Source: Vibrio kanaloae (lineage in GTDB: Bacteria > Pseudomonadota > Gammaproteobacteria > Enterobacterales > Vibrionaceae). Taken from it: DNA of 64,000 nt. Shown here piece after piece: positions 34,939-43,958 of this stretch. The position numbers and the translations under genes are program-made. The stretch covers positions 1,178,001-1,242,000 of the forward strand of contig NZ_AP025498.1 of NCBI RefSeq assembly GCF_024347535.1, written 5' to 3'. The number at the start of each line of letters is the position of its first letter. Position 1 is the first letter of the stretch. The notes under the pieces are model-generated. The model was not told the DNA's origin. It saw only the letters and a list, made by a program, of their open reading frames with translations, and ran no database searches.

Positions 34939-35799
34939 TTAGTTGCGGATTGGTGACAGTAGATCTGGGTTTACCACTAAATTTCTCACACCGTGTGCGT
35001 GATCTTCGTTAAAGTCGTTTCCTTCACACCAACGGCCAACAGTCGCAATATTAACTTTCGCCACTTGTGGTCTCACGTTCCATGTTACTTGGAAAGGCGA
35101 GCCTTGTTCATTGTAACTAGGACCGGTGGTAGAACCTGAATATTGAATCGCAGTTCCTGTATCTTTCGGAATATTGGGGGCTTGGTGCAAGCCATCGACT
35201 TTAGTGTGCTTAGCCAAGGTTTCAAAGTCGAGTGCTTTATCGTCATTCACCAACACATAGACTTGGGTTTCTACACGCAGTTGCGGGTTAGTAATTGCAT
35301 CATTGAAACAAGCCGCAAGCGTTTCACCCGGTGCGACTTGCGCCGTTGAGTACACGTAATGCACCTCAATAGTATCACCCGAATAAAGAGAGCCATGCTC
35401 ACTAGGGCAAACCTTTTGACTAAATGATTTAAGCTCATTGGTACTCAACTTACCTTCGTACTTGTAACCACTTTGGAAACCTTTACCATCACCGTTACCG
35501 ACGTATTGAGTAAACTCACCGCCTTTGTGCTCAGCATTTTTATGAAAATGAATATTACACAAGTTCATAACCGCTGAATCTGGTGCGTCCGAAAACAGGT
35601 GGGCGTTAGTGCCTTCGAAAGAACCTAAATCTCGAGGAGCTTGCGGGCCAAACCCTTTCCCTTGTGTATTTTCCAATAACTGCATTCTTTGCTCGGCTAT
35701 GACACTGTCGGAAACGGGCTCATGGTTCGCGTTAGACGCGCTTGCTTGACCTGACAATATAGCCATAACTACACTTAAAAATACACTTCTACTCTTCAT
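34939..35799 (-). CDS. Secreted delta-class carbonic anhydrase
   Basis: 286 residues beginning with a classical signal peptide (MKSRSVFLSVVMAILSGQASA). The zinc-site region reads NLCNIHFHKNAEHKGGEF (Cys81, His84, His86, Glu90, His91), which matches the delta-carbonic-anhydrase pattern first known from diatoms and found annotated in some marine Gammaproteobacteria. Conserved partners TIEVHYVYS and QVTWNVRP occur downstream. It would interconvert CO2 and bicarbonate in the periplasm or outside the cell. Class assignment rests on motif recognition only. Confidence 0.8.
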   Translation of the reverse strand: MKSRSVFLSVVMAILSGQASASNANHEPVSDSVIAEQRMQLLENTQGKGFGPQAPRDLGSFEGTNAHLFSDAPDSAVMNLCNIHFHKNAEHKGGEFTQYVGNGDGKGFQSGYKYEGKLSTNELKSFSQKVCPSEHGSLYSGDTIEVHYVYSTAQVAPGETLAACFNDAITNPQLRVETQVYVLVNDDKALDFETLAKHTKVDGLHQAPNIPKDTGTAIQYSGSTTGPSYNEQGSPFQVTWNVRPQVAKVNIATVGRWCEGNDFNEDHAHGVRNLVVNPDLLSPIRN

Positions 35800-35933
35800 G
35801 CTTCGTCCCTAAAATATTGATAAATCGACCTAAATATCGAACTTCACCGCGCACATATTACAGTAATCAAAAGTGAATATAAGGTACCGTCTTAGTAAGA
35901 TTAGATTCCATTGTTTACTTTGATATGAGTGTA

Positions 35934-35963
35934 AAAGCTTTTGAGAATAGTCTTAAAAGCTTT
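35934..35963 (-). terminator. Hairpin downstream of the tryptophanyl-tRNA synthetase gene
   Basis: AAAGCTTTTAAGA / TCTCAAAAGCTTT (one G-U), 13-bp stem with a CTAT loop but a poor T run. It lies 130 bases past the trpS stop. Confidence 0.5.
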
Positions 35964-36091
35964 AATACACGTAGCGCGTTAAACACGATAAATACCTGAC
36001 AGATCGAACAAGCGCCTAATTGTGTCGACGGTATCTTTATTCAAATAGGTCGATCCGTAAGGTTCCAATATCAGAGATTGCATCTACTTAT

Positions 36092-37138
36092 TTACAAAAT
36101 ATTCAGCCCAAATAGGTCTTTAACCTCAAACAGCACTGATTCAGTTCTCTCTTTCGAGACCTGAGTGCCTTTACGTAAGATATCGATAAGCTGTGCTTTA
36201 TCATCTAAAAGCTCAGCTCGTCTTTCGCGGATTGGACGCAACATATCTTGCAGGCACTCTTCCAATACTTTCTTCGTCTGACCATCGCCTAACCCACCTC
36301 TTCGGTAGTGCTCTTTTAGTTCACTGATATAGTTAACGTCAGTATGAAAAGCATCAAGATAAGTGAACACTATATTCCCCTCGACGTTGCCAGGGTCTTC
36401 AATTCTTAGATGAGTTGGATCGGTATACATAGATTTCACAGCCGCCCGAATTTCTTTCTCTGTTGCACCTAAATTAATGGCGTTACCCATTGATTTAGAC
36501 ATCTTGCTTTTGCCGTCGGTGCTAGGAAGACGAGAGGCATTACTTAGCAGAGGTTTACACTCATTTAAGATTGGCGGACCCGCGAGTGAGTTTACTTTTC
36601 TCACTATCTCATTGGTCTGTTCTAGCATTGGCAATTGGTCGTCACCAACAGGAATCAAGGTTGCATTGAACGCCGTAATATCGGCAGCTTGAGAGATGGG
36701 ATAAGTCAGAAAGCCAGCAGGAATTGAGCGCCCAAATTCTTTGTTCTGGATTTCGCTTTTCATGGTTGGGTTACGCTCCAACCGAGCGATAGATACAAGG
36801 TTGCTGTAGAACATAGTGAGTTCAGCCAGTGCTGATAGGTGTGATTGAAGGCAAATCGTGGTCTTGGTCGGATCAATGCCCACCGCGAGATAATCAGCCA
36901 CCACATTGAGAATGTTAGACGAAACCTTTGCTGGATTATGGGCGTTATCAGTAAGCCCCTGCATGTCGGCAACCAGTATCGTTTGGTCGTGAATATGCTG
37001 CAAAGAGACTCTTTGTTTAAGTGAACCGACGTAATGACCTAAATGCAAAGGCCCAGTTGCTCTATCGCCAGTCAGAATGATTTCAGGCTTGTTGGTATAG
37101 CTGTTGCTGTCGATATGGCTGTTTGAGTTGGTATTCAT
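36092..37138 (-). CDS. trpS: Tryptophanyl-tRNA synthetase, attenuator-controlled paralogue
   Basis: 348 residues of the class I synthetase fold. The HIGH motif is GPLHLGHYVG (about 29-38) and KMSKS lies at 212-216 (GKSKMSKSMGNA); IPVGDDQLPMLEQ is the family's tRNA/Trp pocket segment. It charges tRNA-Trp. Vibrios carry a housekeeping trpS elsewhere, so this chromosome II copy is likely the inducible second enzyme (inference). The start has GGAGATACACC upstream, and that ribosome-binding site can pair with TATCTCCA about 25 bases before it. A Trp-Trp leader peptide lies further upstream. Confidence 0.92.
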   Translation of the reverse strand: MNTNSNSHIDSNSYTNKPEIILTGDRATGPLHLGHYVGSLKQRVSLQHIHDQTILVADMQGLTDNAHNPAKVSSNILNVVADYLAVGIDPTKTTICLQSHLSALAELTMFYSNLVSIARLERNPTMKSEIQNKEFGRSIPAGFLTYPISQAADITAFNATLIPVGDDQLPMLEQTNEIVRKVNSLAGPPILNECKPLLSNASRLPSTDGKSKMSKSMGNAINLGATEKEIRAAVKSMYTDPTHLRIEDPGNVEGNIVFTYLDAFHTDVNYISELKEHYRRGGLGDGQTKKVLEECLQDMLRPIRERRAELLDDKAQLIDILRKGTQVSKERTESVLFEVKDLFGLNIL

Positions 37139-37250
37139 GGTGTATCTCCAAGTTAAAAAGGCTACTGGAGATAAAAAGAGGCGACATTTTTGATGACATT
37201 CTTAGCTACCGTCCAGCAGCTAAAGAATGTGAGTATTCCGTGCTGCTCTG
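37139..37250 (-). promoter_or_regulatory. Predicted attenuator between the leader peptide and trpS
   Basis: Mutually exclusive pairings follow the leader peptide on the transcript. Segment 1 UGCUCU (the last leader codons) pairs with AGAGCA (2); AGCAGC (2) pairs with GCUGCU (3); and CAUUCUUUAGCUGC (3) pairs with GGUAGCUAAGAAUG (4). Stalling at the Trp codons would free 2 to pair with 3. The 3:4 hairpin lacks an immediate U run, and a further pair UAUCUCCA/UGGAGAUA covers the trpS ribosome-binding site, so control may be partly translational. Confidence 0.6.
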
Positions 37251-37301
37251 TTAAGAGCACCACCAAAAGAAAATTGAAGTTGAAGCAGAATTAAATTTCA
37301 T
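37251..37301 (-). CDS. Trp leader peptide of trpS (16 residues, Trp-Trp)
   Basis: ATG at 37301 opens MKFNSASTSIFFWWCS followed by TAA. Two adjacent TGG codons (37260-37265) sit three codons before the stop, directly in front of the first hairpin, exactly as in attenuator leaders of amino-acid genes. TTGATAAG with AAATTTAAT-type sequence upstream could be the promoter. No strong ribosome-binding site is evident (AAGTTTTAACC). Confidence 0.7.
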   Translation of the reverse strand: MKFNSASTSIFFWWCS

Positions 37302-37388
37302 GGTTAAAACTTATCAACAATACTGACGAGCGACAACTGTTATTTACGCGCACCAAGAAAATAGGTTTAAGATTAACAGGTTATAGGC

Positions 37389-38189
37389 TTAATCGTTACT
37401 GGTACACAGTTCAGTGATTCGGTCACACATGGCTTGATTGACTGTAAAGTGGGTGTTGAGGAACGCTAATTGGGCAAGTGCCGATTCAGCAGTACGCTCG
37501 TAACCTTGTGTAAAACTTGGTAGCAATTGAGCAAACTTAGGAAAGCGTACTTCTAACCTTCTATCAGACATAAATTCATCAACGAATTCAGGCTCAGGCT
37601 GTTCAGTTTGATCCACAAGATCGATCAAACGATCGAGAGCGTAAGATTGAACAAACCGACTGCCCGACAGTTTTTCGCCTCGGTTATAACGAGACATGCC
37701 GACATAAAGATTGGTTAATGCTTCGCCTATGATCCACGCTTGCGAATTAACTTCTGCCGTGCCCTTTTGTGATGGGATACAGCACTGAGTATCAAATTCA
37801 GGTCGCTGCCAAACTATGCGCCCTTCAGCAAAGGGGATATGCGCTAACTCGTGGGGTTCAAACACCGCAAACTCGCAAAAAATTCCGTCGGCGTACAGGA
37901 CTTTATAGCCATCGACAGTATTTCTCACCGCGTAGTCGATTGGGTGAATATCAGATAGCCAATGCAAACTGTCTAAGAAATACTGCTTGTGCCCTGTTTG
38001 TACTATCGCGAAAAAATCGACATCTGAATACTGATCAAGTCGCTCCGTTTCAATACCTACTGAGCCCAATCCCAATAAAGCATGAGCCTTACTCGATGCT
38101 TCCAAAGACTCCCCGATTGCATCTAAACGCTGGAGTAATTTTTCTGGTGTGTTTATGTGTCTTGTCTGCATCACTTTATCCGTTTGCAT
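37389..38189 (-). CDS. Nucleotidyltransferase-fold protein, aminoglycoside adenylyltransferase-like
   Basis: 266 residues. LGLGSVGIETERLDQYSDVDFFAIV (about 41-65) has the polymerase-beta nucleotidyltransferase signature GS...D-x-D (SDVDF). The C-terminal half is helical (EALTNLYVGMSRYNRGEKL), as in AadE/LinB-type enzymes. It may adenylylate a small molecule; resistance to an aminoglycoside or lincosamide is possible but not shown. AGGAATTAAGCA precedes the ATG. Its neighbours are unrelated. Confidence 0.75.
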   Translation of the reverse strand: MQTDKVMQTRHINTPEKLLQRLDAIGESLEASSKAHALLGLGSVGIETERLDQYSDVDFFAIVQTGHKQYFLDSLHWLSDIHPIDYAVRNTVDGYKVLYADGIFCEFAVFEPHELAHIPFAEGRIVWQRPEFDTQCCIPSQKGTAEVNSQAWIIGEALTNLYVGMSRYNRGEKLSGSRFVQSYALDRLIDLVDQTEQPEPEFVDEFMSDRRLEVRFPKFAQLLPSFTQGYERTAESALAQLAFLNTHFTVNQAMCDRITELCTSND

Positions 38190-38443
38190 TGCTTAATTCC
38201 TATCAAGTTAAATGCCACTCAACCTAACTGATAGTTAGAACATCTAAGAAGTTTAATTTATAAAATGTGTGTTTTGGATAACGATCTGCGCAAGTTATTG
38301 TTTAAGTTACGATGGGAATTAGAGGTGAGAAAGAGTGTGTTCAACCGATAAACAACACTCTTCTATCATGACTTATCTTTTAACCGCTGATATTTATAAC
38401 AGCTTCTCTTTGTAAAAAACATTAGCTCATAAAAGCTTGGGGG

Positions 38444-39775
38444 TTAAACCGATGACTTAGCTAAGTAAGCTGCCATTTCTTGTGATGGCACCATGCCTCC
38501 GCCTGTCGCCCACACAAGGTGTGTTGCATTCGCTAGAGTCGACTCATCAATTTCTAGACGAGCAAGGTATTCACTATTTTGCTCAACATGAATCGCACCC
38601 GGCATACCCACGAGTGCTGAAGGCTCAAGTTGAATACCCTCTGCTTGGTTCAGTTCACCTAGTAGTTGATACATGCGTTCATCGGTTAATGTGTAATAAC
38701 CATCAAGCAAGCGCTCCATCGCTCGACCGACAAAGCCAGATGCCCTCCCCACCGCTAAACCGTCTGCGGCGGTGAGGTTGTCGATACCAAGATCTTGCAC
38801 CGCAATCTCATCATGCAAACCGGTATGAACACCGAGCAACATACAAGGTGAATGAGTCGGTTCAGCAAAAATACAATGGACATGATCACCAAAAGCCATC
38901 TTCAAGCCAAATGCGACACCACCGGGCCCACCACCTACTCCACATGGTAAGTAAACAAATAATGGGTGCTCTTTATCTACTGAAATATGTTGTTGCTCAA
39001 ATTGCTGTTTGAGCCTTTGCCCTGCCACCGAATAACCAAGGAACAAGGTTTGCGAGTTTTCATCATCAATGAAAAAGCATCGAGGATCTTGTTCTGCCTC
39101 TTTACGTCCTTGCTCCACCGCAACGCCATAGTCTTGTTCATATTCAACAACGTTGACGCCATGCTCACGAAGTTTGCTTTTCTTCCAAGCTCTCGCGTCT
39201 GCCGACATATGAACAGAGACCGTAAAGCCCAATTTGGCACTCATGATACCGATCGACATGCCTAAATTACCAGTGGAGCCTACCGCAATGCTGTATTGTT
39301 GGAAGAAGTCACGAAATTCAGGTTCGAGTAACTTACTGTAGTCATCACTCTCAAGCAGTAACCCAGCTTCAATCGCAAGCTTCTCAGCATGCGTTAGTAC
39401 TTCATAGATACCACCGCGCGCTTTGATTGAACCTGAAATCGGCAAATGGCTATCTTTCTTCATCATCAAACGCCCTTTGATAGACTGCTGATAATGTGCT
39501 TCCAATACTGATTTCATAGATGGAATGTCAACAAGCTCAGACTCGATGATGCCATTGGTCACTTGAGTTTCAGGAAACGCCTTGGCTAGGTAAGGAGCAA
39601 ACCTTTGTAACCTCATGCTCGCATCGTGAATATCTTGTTCGCCTAATCCCACATAGGGTAAACCTTGCTTCAACGTCGTGATGTTTGGGTTAAACCAAGT
39701 CACTTCTTCCAAATCAACTAACCGTTGAAGCAATGGGAAGTCTGAAATGAGCTTGTCAATATTCAATACAGTCAT
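38444..39775 (-). CDS. dsdA: D-serine dehydratase (ammonia-lyase)
   Basis: 443 residues, the same length as E. coli DsdA. The PLP lysine lies in [17 protein letters not shown], followed by [20 protein letters not shown] phosphate-binding turns ([16 protein letters not shown]) and [14 protein letters not shown]. It converts D-serine to pyruvate and ammonia. No DsdC-type LysR gene or DsdX transporter stands beside it; instead the remains of an MFS transporter lie upstream on the other strand. Confidence 0.95.
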   Translation of the reverse strand: MTVLNIDKLISDFPLLQRLVDLEEVTWFNPNITTLKQGLPYVGLGEQDIHDASMRLQRFAPYLAKAFPETQVTNGIIESELVDIPSMKSVLEAHYQQSIKGRLMMKKDSHLPISGSIKARGGIYEVLTHAEKLAIEAGLLLESDDYSKLLEPEFRDFFQQYSIAVGSTGNLGMSIGIMSAKLGFTVSVHMSADARAWKKSKLREHGVNVVEYEQDYGVAVEQGRKEAEQDPRCFFIDDENSQTLFLGYSVAGQRLKQQFEQQHISVDKEHPLFVYLPCGVGGGPGGVAFGLKMAFGDHVHCIFAEPTHSPCMLLGVHTGLHDEIAVQDLGIDNLTAADGLAVGRASGFVGRAMERLLDGYYTLTDERMYQLLGELNQAEGIQLEPSALVGMPGAIHVEQNSEYLARLEIDESTLANATHLVWATGGGMVPSQEMAAYLAKSSV

Positions 39776-39909
39776 GGGTGACCTTCTCTAGTAAAGCGCG
39801 AACTACGCTGGTTCAGTTATTAGTAAACCTATTTAAACGGTATTTGTATAATCATTCAATGCTCTGTAGGCTAGCTTTTCTTCTCATAAGTAACCAATAG
39901 AGCAACCTA

Positions 39910-40280
39910 TGAGGGCCTCTCTTAGTAATAGCACATTTCTGCAATTTTCGACTATGGTTCCGGGAATGCTGTTACTGCCATTCTTAGCCAAAAGTGAAAA
40001 TCAACAATGGCTCATCACTCTTTGGATTAGCCAACTGCTCGACGTTTATTACCGCACTCTCTTTTGTTGACTTACGTACATCGAATAGCAGCCAAGCGCA
40101 TCATTATCGGGTATGGCTCAAGAAATCGGTTATGCCTTAGCGGCAAAGGGTCCAACGCTGGTGGGTAAGCTTCATGCTCAAACCGATTCTTGGAGCGTTC
40201 CCATTCTGCTGATCGCATCGTTGCATTTGCGTGCACGATTTTCGCGGCATTGGCAGCACAAGACAAAAAAGTGAGCGTTT
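39910..40280 (+). pseudogene. Remnant of a CynX/NimT-like MFS transporter
   Basis: Two reading frames carry transporter-like fragments. About 39910-40065 reads FLQFSTMVPGMLLLPFLAK then SENQQWLITLWISQ; about 40110-40265 reads GMAQEIGYALAAKGPTLVGKL then QTDSWSVPILLIA, which resembles the last helices of CynX/YycB-family permeases (GMAQSxGYxLAAxGP). The frames are shifted and the N-terminal half is missing. Confidence 0.55.
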
Positions 40281-40296
40281 AGGACAAACAGAATGG

Positions 40297-41094
40297 TTAT
40301 GGCGTCGCGACTCTATTGCTGACGATGGTTTTTATGTATTCACTTGGTGACAAACCAAATTTGCCTTTAAAGCGCTGACTAAAACGCCCTTCCGATTGAT
40401 AACCGCAAGACTGAGCCAACATCGCAACATTTTGTTGTCCGTTTTGCATCAGATAAAGCGCATGGCTCAAGCGAACTTCAGCCAGTACCTCACGATATTG
40501 CATACCTTCCAGTTTGAGCTTCCGAATCAGTGTCGCGCGACTCATCGCAAAGCGTTCCGCTACCGATTCTAGCGGATGCTTCTCATCAGGTGAATGTGAA
40601 AGGTAGTGGCTGAGCTTTTGGCTAAACGAGACGTTGGCACTCGCAAACAATCGATGCAACACCCCTTTTTCGGCTAATTGCTGGTACAAGCCCTGCAACC
40701 AAAACTGTTGAGTCTCTTTGCTCATGCTCTGTGTATCAAACGAAAACAGCGCGTTGAGTGAGTCTTGTAAGTTTCGATCCGCTTTGACTGTAGGCAACCC
40801 CAGATCATTCGACCATTCCTCACTTAAATCAAGCATCGCCTGAGAAGGTTGGAATTGAAAGCTGAATACTCGCGACAAGAAGCGCCCTTTGTGGGGCATG
40901 TTCTCAAAGCTTAGTGAAGCTGATGCCTCACACAACAACAGCTCAGAATGTGAGAGTTCGGCCGCTGAGTCTTTCCAAAACAGGCGCTTACTGCCTGTAA
41001 TGATCTGAATGATACTAGGGGATAGAATCCTCACATTACGCAGCTTTTGTAACTGCTCTGCACGAAAGATCGTCACTTGATATTGATGATTCAT
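40297..41094 (-). CDS. AraC-family transcriptional regulator
   Basis: 265 residues from MNHQYQVTIFRAEQ (41094, AAGGGGATGAG upstream). The C-terminal double helix-turn-helix is clear: ESVAERFAMSRATLIRKLKLEGM, then NVAMLAQSCGYQSEGRFSQRFKGKFGLSPSEY. The N-terminal half is the divergent effector/dimerisation part seen in GadX/ToxT-like regulators. It starts 23 bases after the stop of the PEBP gene and is co-transcribed with it, so it may control that gene. Confidence 0.9.
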   Translation of the reverse strand: MNHQYQVTIFRAEQLQKLRNVRILSPSIIQIITGSKRLFWKDSAAELSHSELLLCEASASLSFENMPHKGRFLSRVFSFQFQPSQAMLDLSEEWSNDLGLPTVKADRNLQDSLNALFSFDTQSMSKETQQFWLQGLYQQLAEKGVLHRLFASANVSFSQKLSHYLSHSPDEKHPLESVAERFAMSRATLIRKLKLEGMQYREVLAEVRLSHALYLMQNGQQNVAMLAQSCGYQSEGRFSQRFKGKFGLSPSEYIKTIVSNRVATP

Positions 41095-41117
41095 CTCATC
41101 CCCTTGTTTACTTATTA

Positions 41118-41651
41118 TCAACGAGTATAAGTTGCCGTCAGTTTCGCTTTGTCTAAAGCCATGCTGTTCAACGTGAATCCAACCACTGCCGACGGCGTGT
41201 TTTCGTCTAAGTTAAGTTTGTCCGTTGGTAATGCCCAAACTGTAAATTGGTAGCGGTGCATACCATCTTTTTCTGGAGGGCAAGCGCCACCGTAGCCAAC
41301 TGTACCGTAATCAATACGACCTTCTTTGCCGCCGACTTTAGAGATGTCGACACCACGAGGAAGCTCGTTCACAGTTGCAGAGATATCAAACGCAACCCAG
41401 TGCCAGAAGCCACTTTCTGTTGGTGCGTCTGGGTCGTAAGCTGTAATAGCAAAGCTTTTGGTACCTGCTGGCACATCTTTCCACATCAACTGCGGTGATA
41501 AGTTATCTCCATCGCAGCCCCAGCTAGAGTATTCAAACGTCTTCGCCATAGGATGACCTTCTTGAATATCACTACTCATTAGTTCAAATGCCTGAGCCGA
41601 GCCTGCAGCCAAAATACTCATTGCCAATATTGATTTAATAGTTGTTTTCAT
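41118..41651 (-). CDS. Exported YbhB/YbcL-family PEBP (Raf-kinase-inhibitor-like) protein
   Basis: 177 residues from MKTTIKSILAMSILAAGSAQA (signal peptide; AGAGGAACTACC upstream). The PEBP fold shows in GDNLSPQLMWKDVPAGTKSFAITAYDPDAPTESGFWHWVAFDI (segments DNLSPQLMW, SFAITAYDPDAP and FWHWVAFDI) and YGGACPPEKDGMHRYQFTVWAL. PEBP proteins bind phosphorylated ligands through DPDAP and GxxxPP-type loops; the bacterial role is poorly known. The longer in-frame extension upstream is not needed. Confidence 0.9.
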   Translation of the reverse strand: MKTTIKSILAMSILAAGSAQAFELMSSDIQEGHPMAKTFEYSSWGCDGDNLSPQLMWKDVPAGTKSFAITAYDPDAPTESGFWHWVAFDISATVNELPRGVDISKVGGKEGRIDYGTVGYGGACPPEKDGMHRYQFTVWALPTDKLNLDENTPSAVVGFTLNSMALDKAKLTATYTR

Positions 41652-41923
41652 GGTAGTTCCTCTTATTAGATTTAAATCCAGTATAGTCACTCTCACTCTT
41701 AAAAAAATGACAGTAAGTATACAATCAATCAACTTAAAACCATCAAATGATACTTACTGAAATTCATCGTCATTATACAAGTACATAATTTTAGCTACCT
41801 GTATTATTTATCTTGCAGGCTTATCACAGTTTTAAATAAAAATGCACTTGTTGACATTCAGGTTACAAATCTCAGCCAAAACTCTTTAGACTCGCCCTAA
41901 TGACTTTTAATGAGAATGACTGG

Positions 41924-43333
41924 ATGCGCAGGCTGACATTAGCCCTTTGTTTGACCCTTTGGCTACCAACATTAGCCAATGCCCAAAGCTTGCAAGACAA
42001 GTGGCAAACCCTGTACCAACTCAGTTGGCAATCGTCTCCTATCTCTATTTCTCAAAAAGAGTTATCTCAGTATCCAAAAGTTTTGCTTCAGGAAAGCAGC
42101 CGCTACCCTGATTTCAAAAAATTCAGTTGGGGCGACATCACTGCGCTAGCCACAATACAAGATAGTTGCCTAACGATTGAAAACACCAACCCTTTTTTGA
42201 ATGATGCCATCGAATTCGAGCTGGCTTTGTGTCAGGAAAAACCGTTGGATTCCATCTGGTTTGCGGCACACTCAAAACGACATCCTGCTGGTGGCAGTTT
42301 TGCTGACCGTTATGTGGCTCATTACCCAGAGAAACGTGAACAAATTCATCCATTTTTAAGTATTAGCAATCCGTTTCACCCGTTGTACAACAAGCTAGAA
42401 AGCTTAGAAAAAAACGGAAAAGAGGCGCTACTCAATGGATACCGCGCTTGGCAACAAGGTGATGTTCTTTGGTTAAGTGGTGAACAAGGTTGGAAAGCGA
42501 TTCCGTCGGAAGTTTGGCAACCTATCGCTGATCAACAAAAAGTGACATTGTTAGGGAAAAACTGTTCTTTTCGTTACAGTAACCTGTGCCTGGCTGAATC
42601 GAACAATGGCACGCTTCTAATGAAAATTTTGGCCTTTGTCCTGCTGTTTTTGCTACTTTCAGTACTAGGCCGAGTCTTATACCTGCGACGGAAAGACCGC
42701 AAAGAGAAGCAGTTTGTACTGCAACTCCTTACTCATGAACTACGAACCCCGATCACTAGCCTTGGCTTAACCGTCGAAATGTTTAGAAATCGGTACGATG
42801 AATTTCCCGATGATACCCAAGATGCGGTTTGGCGCTTAATCTCAGACTATCAAAGGCTCTCTCAGCTCACCGAAAACAGCAAAGTGTACCTAAGTGCGGA
42901 TCAGTCGGAGCCTTTGTTAAAGCAAAACGCATCCTTAGAGGAGTGGCTCGATCATGTATGTGAAAAGCACAATATCGAGTATCAATGTGAATCAAGTGAT
43001 GCCGAACTTAACCTACCGTATTACTGGCTAACCATCTGCCTAGATAACTTGATTAAAAACGCCAAACAACACGGTAAAGGTGAGGTTTTGGTAAAAGTCG
43101 AACTCGCTGAAAAGCTCAGGGTTGAGGTGCAAGACGAAGGCCACTTCCCTTCTTTTCTGCAACGGTTTGTATCTCGAACAACACCGAATACCAATCACAG
43201 ACAAGACAACATGGGCATTGGCCTAACTATTGTCGAACACCTGATGAAACAAGTGAATGGTCGCCTCATTATTCTTCGTAACCCGACTCGATGTATTTTG
43301 GAACTAGCTTATGAACACCCTACTGCTGATTGA
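41924..43333 (+). CDS. vxrA: Sensor histidine kinase, VxrA/WigK type
   Basis: 469 residues from MRRLTLALCLTLWLPTLANA (a signal peptide; an earlier ATG at 41900 gives eight more residues). A periplasmic DUF3404-like sensor of ~200 residues follows, then TM (LMKILAFVLLFLLLSVLGRVLYL), the HisKA box FVLQLLTHELRTPITSLGL (phospho-His about 271) and an ATPase domain (LDNLIKNAKQHGKG, NMGIGLTIVEHLM). In V. cholerae and V. parahaemolyticus this kinase senses cell-wall damage and drives envelope and type VI functions. Identity is inferred from domain order and the operon. Confidence 0.85.
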   Translation: MRRLTLALCLTLWLPTLANAQSLQDKWQTLYQLSWQSSPISISQKELSQYPKVLLQESSRYPDFKKFSWGDITALATIQDSCLTIENTNPFLNDAIEFELALCQEKPLDSIWFAAHSKRHPAGGSFADRYVAHYPEKREQIHPFLSISNPFHPLYNKLESLEKNGKEALLNGYRAWQQGDVLWLSGEQGWKAIPSEVWQPIADQQKVTLLGKNCSFRYSNLCLAESNNGTLLMKILAFVLLFLLLSVLGRVLYLRRKDRKEKQFVLQLLTHELRTPITSLGLTVEMFRNRYDEFPDDTQDAVWRLISDYQRLSQLTENSKVYLSADQSEPLLKQNASLEEWLDHVCEKHNIEYQCESSDAELNLPYYWLTICLDNLIKNAKQHGKGEVLVKVELAEKLRVEVQDEGHFPSFLQRFVSRTTPNTNHRQDNMGIGLTIVEHLMKQVNGRLIILRNPTRCILELAYEHPTAD

Positions 43334-43958
43334 AGACGACCATTTGCTTGGACAAGGCCTCGTCAGCTTCTTTGAATCCAATGGTTACCAATGCCTTTGG
43401 GCGAAGGATTCACAGAGTGCCAGTAAGCAATGGTTTCGAGCCGATCTTGTGATACTGGATCGACAACTCGAAGACGGTGACAGTTTGCGACACCTGCCGA
43501 ATTGGTTATTGCTCAAAGCGCTTCCTGTGATTGTGTTAACCGCTAAAGTGGAAGTCCAGCAACGCGTAGAAGGCTTAATGGCAGGCGCTAAAGATTACGT
43601 GACTAAGCCTTTTTCTAACGAAGAGTTGCTTGCTCGAGTCATTACCCAACTTCGTCCGTTAGGTGTGAGCCTCTTAAATTACGCAAATATCCAAATCAAC
43701 TTGTCGGAACGGATCGCTTATCTGGATGAAAGCCCTATCACGTTAAAACCTAAAGAGTTTCAGTTATTGGTCTTGTTTATTCAGAACCAAAGCCGAGTGT
43801 TTCACCGAGATGAGTTACTCAATAAGATTTGGGGGTATCAGGCCTTTCCTAGTACTCGAACTATTGATAATCACATACTGCGCTTACGCCAGAAGCTGCC
43901 AACATTGAATATCGAAACACATCGCGGCGTTGGTTACCGCTTGGCTGGGGAGTCATAA
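43311..43958 (+). CDS. vxrB: OmpR-family response regulator, VxrB/WigR type
   Basis: 215 residues. The receiver has the acidic pair (LLIEDDH), phospho-acceptor Asp50 in LVILDRQLEDGDS and the Thr/Lys pair VIVLTAK / YVTKPFSN. The C-terminal winged helix is of the OmpR type (LKPKEFQLLVLFIQNQSRVFHRDELLNKIWG, RTIDNHILRLRQKL). It overlaps the kinase gene by 23 bases, so the two are translationally coupled. Confidence 0.9.
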   Translation: MNTLLLIEDDHLLGQGLVSFFESNGYQCLWAKDSQSASKQWFRADLVILDRQLEDGDSLRHLPNWLLLKALPVIVLTAKVEVQQRVEGLMAGAKDYVTKPFSNEELLARVITQLRPLGVSLLNYANIQINLSERIAYLDESPITLKPKEFQLLVLFIQNQSRVFHRDELLNKIWGYQAFPSTRTIDNHILRLRQKLPTLNIETHRGVGYRLAGES

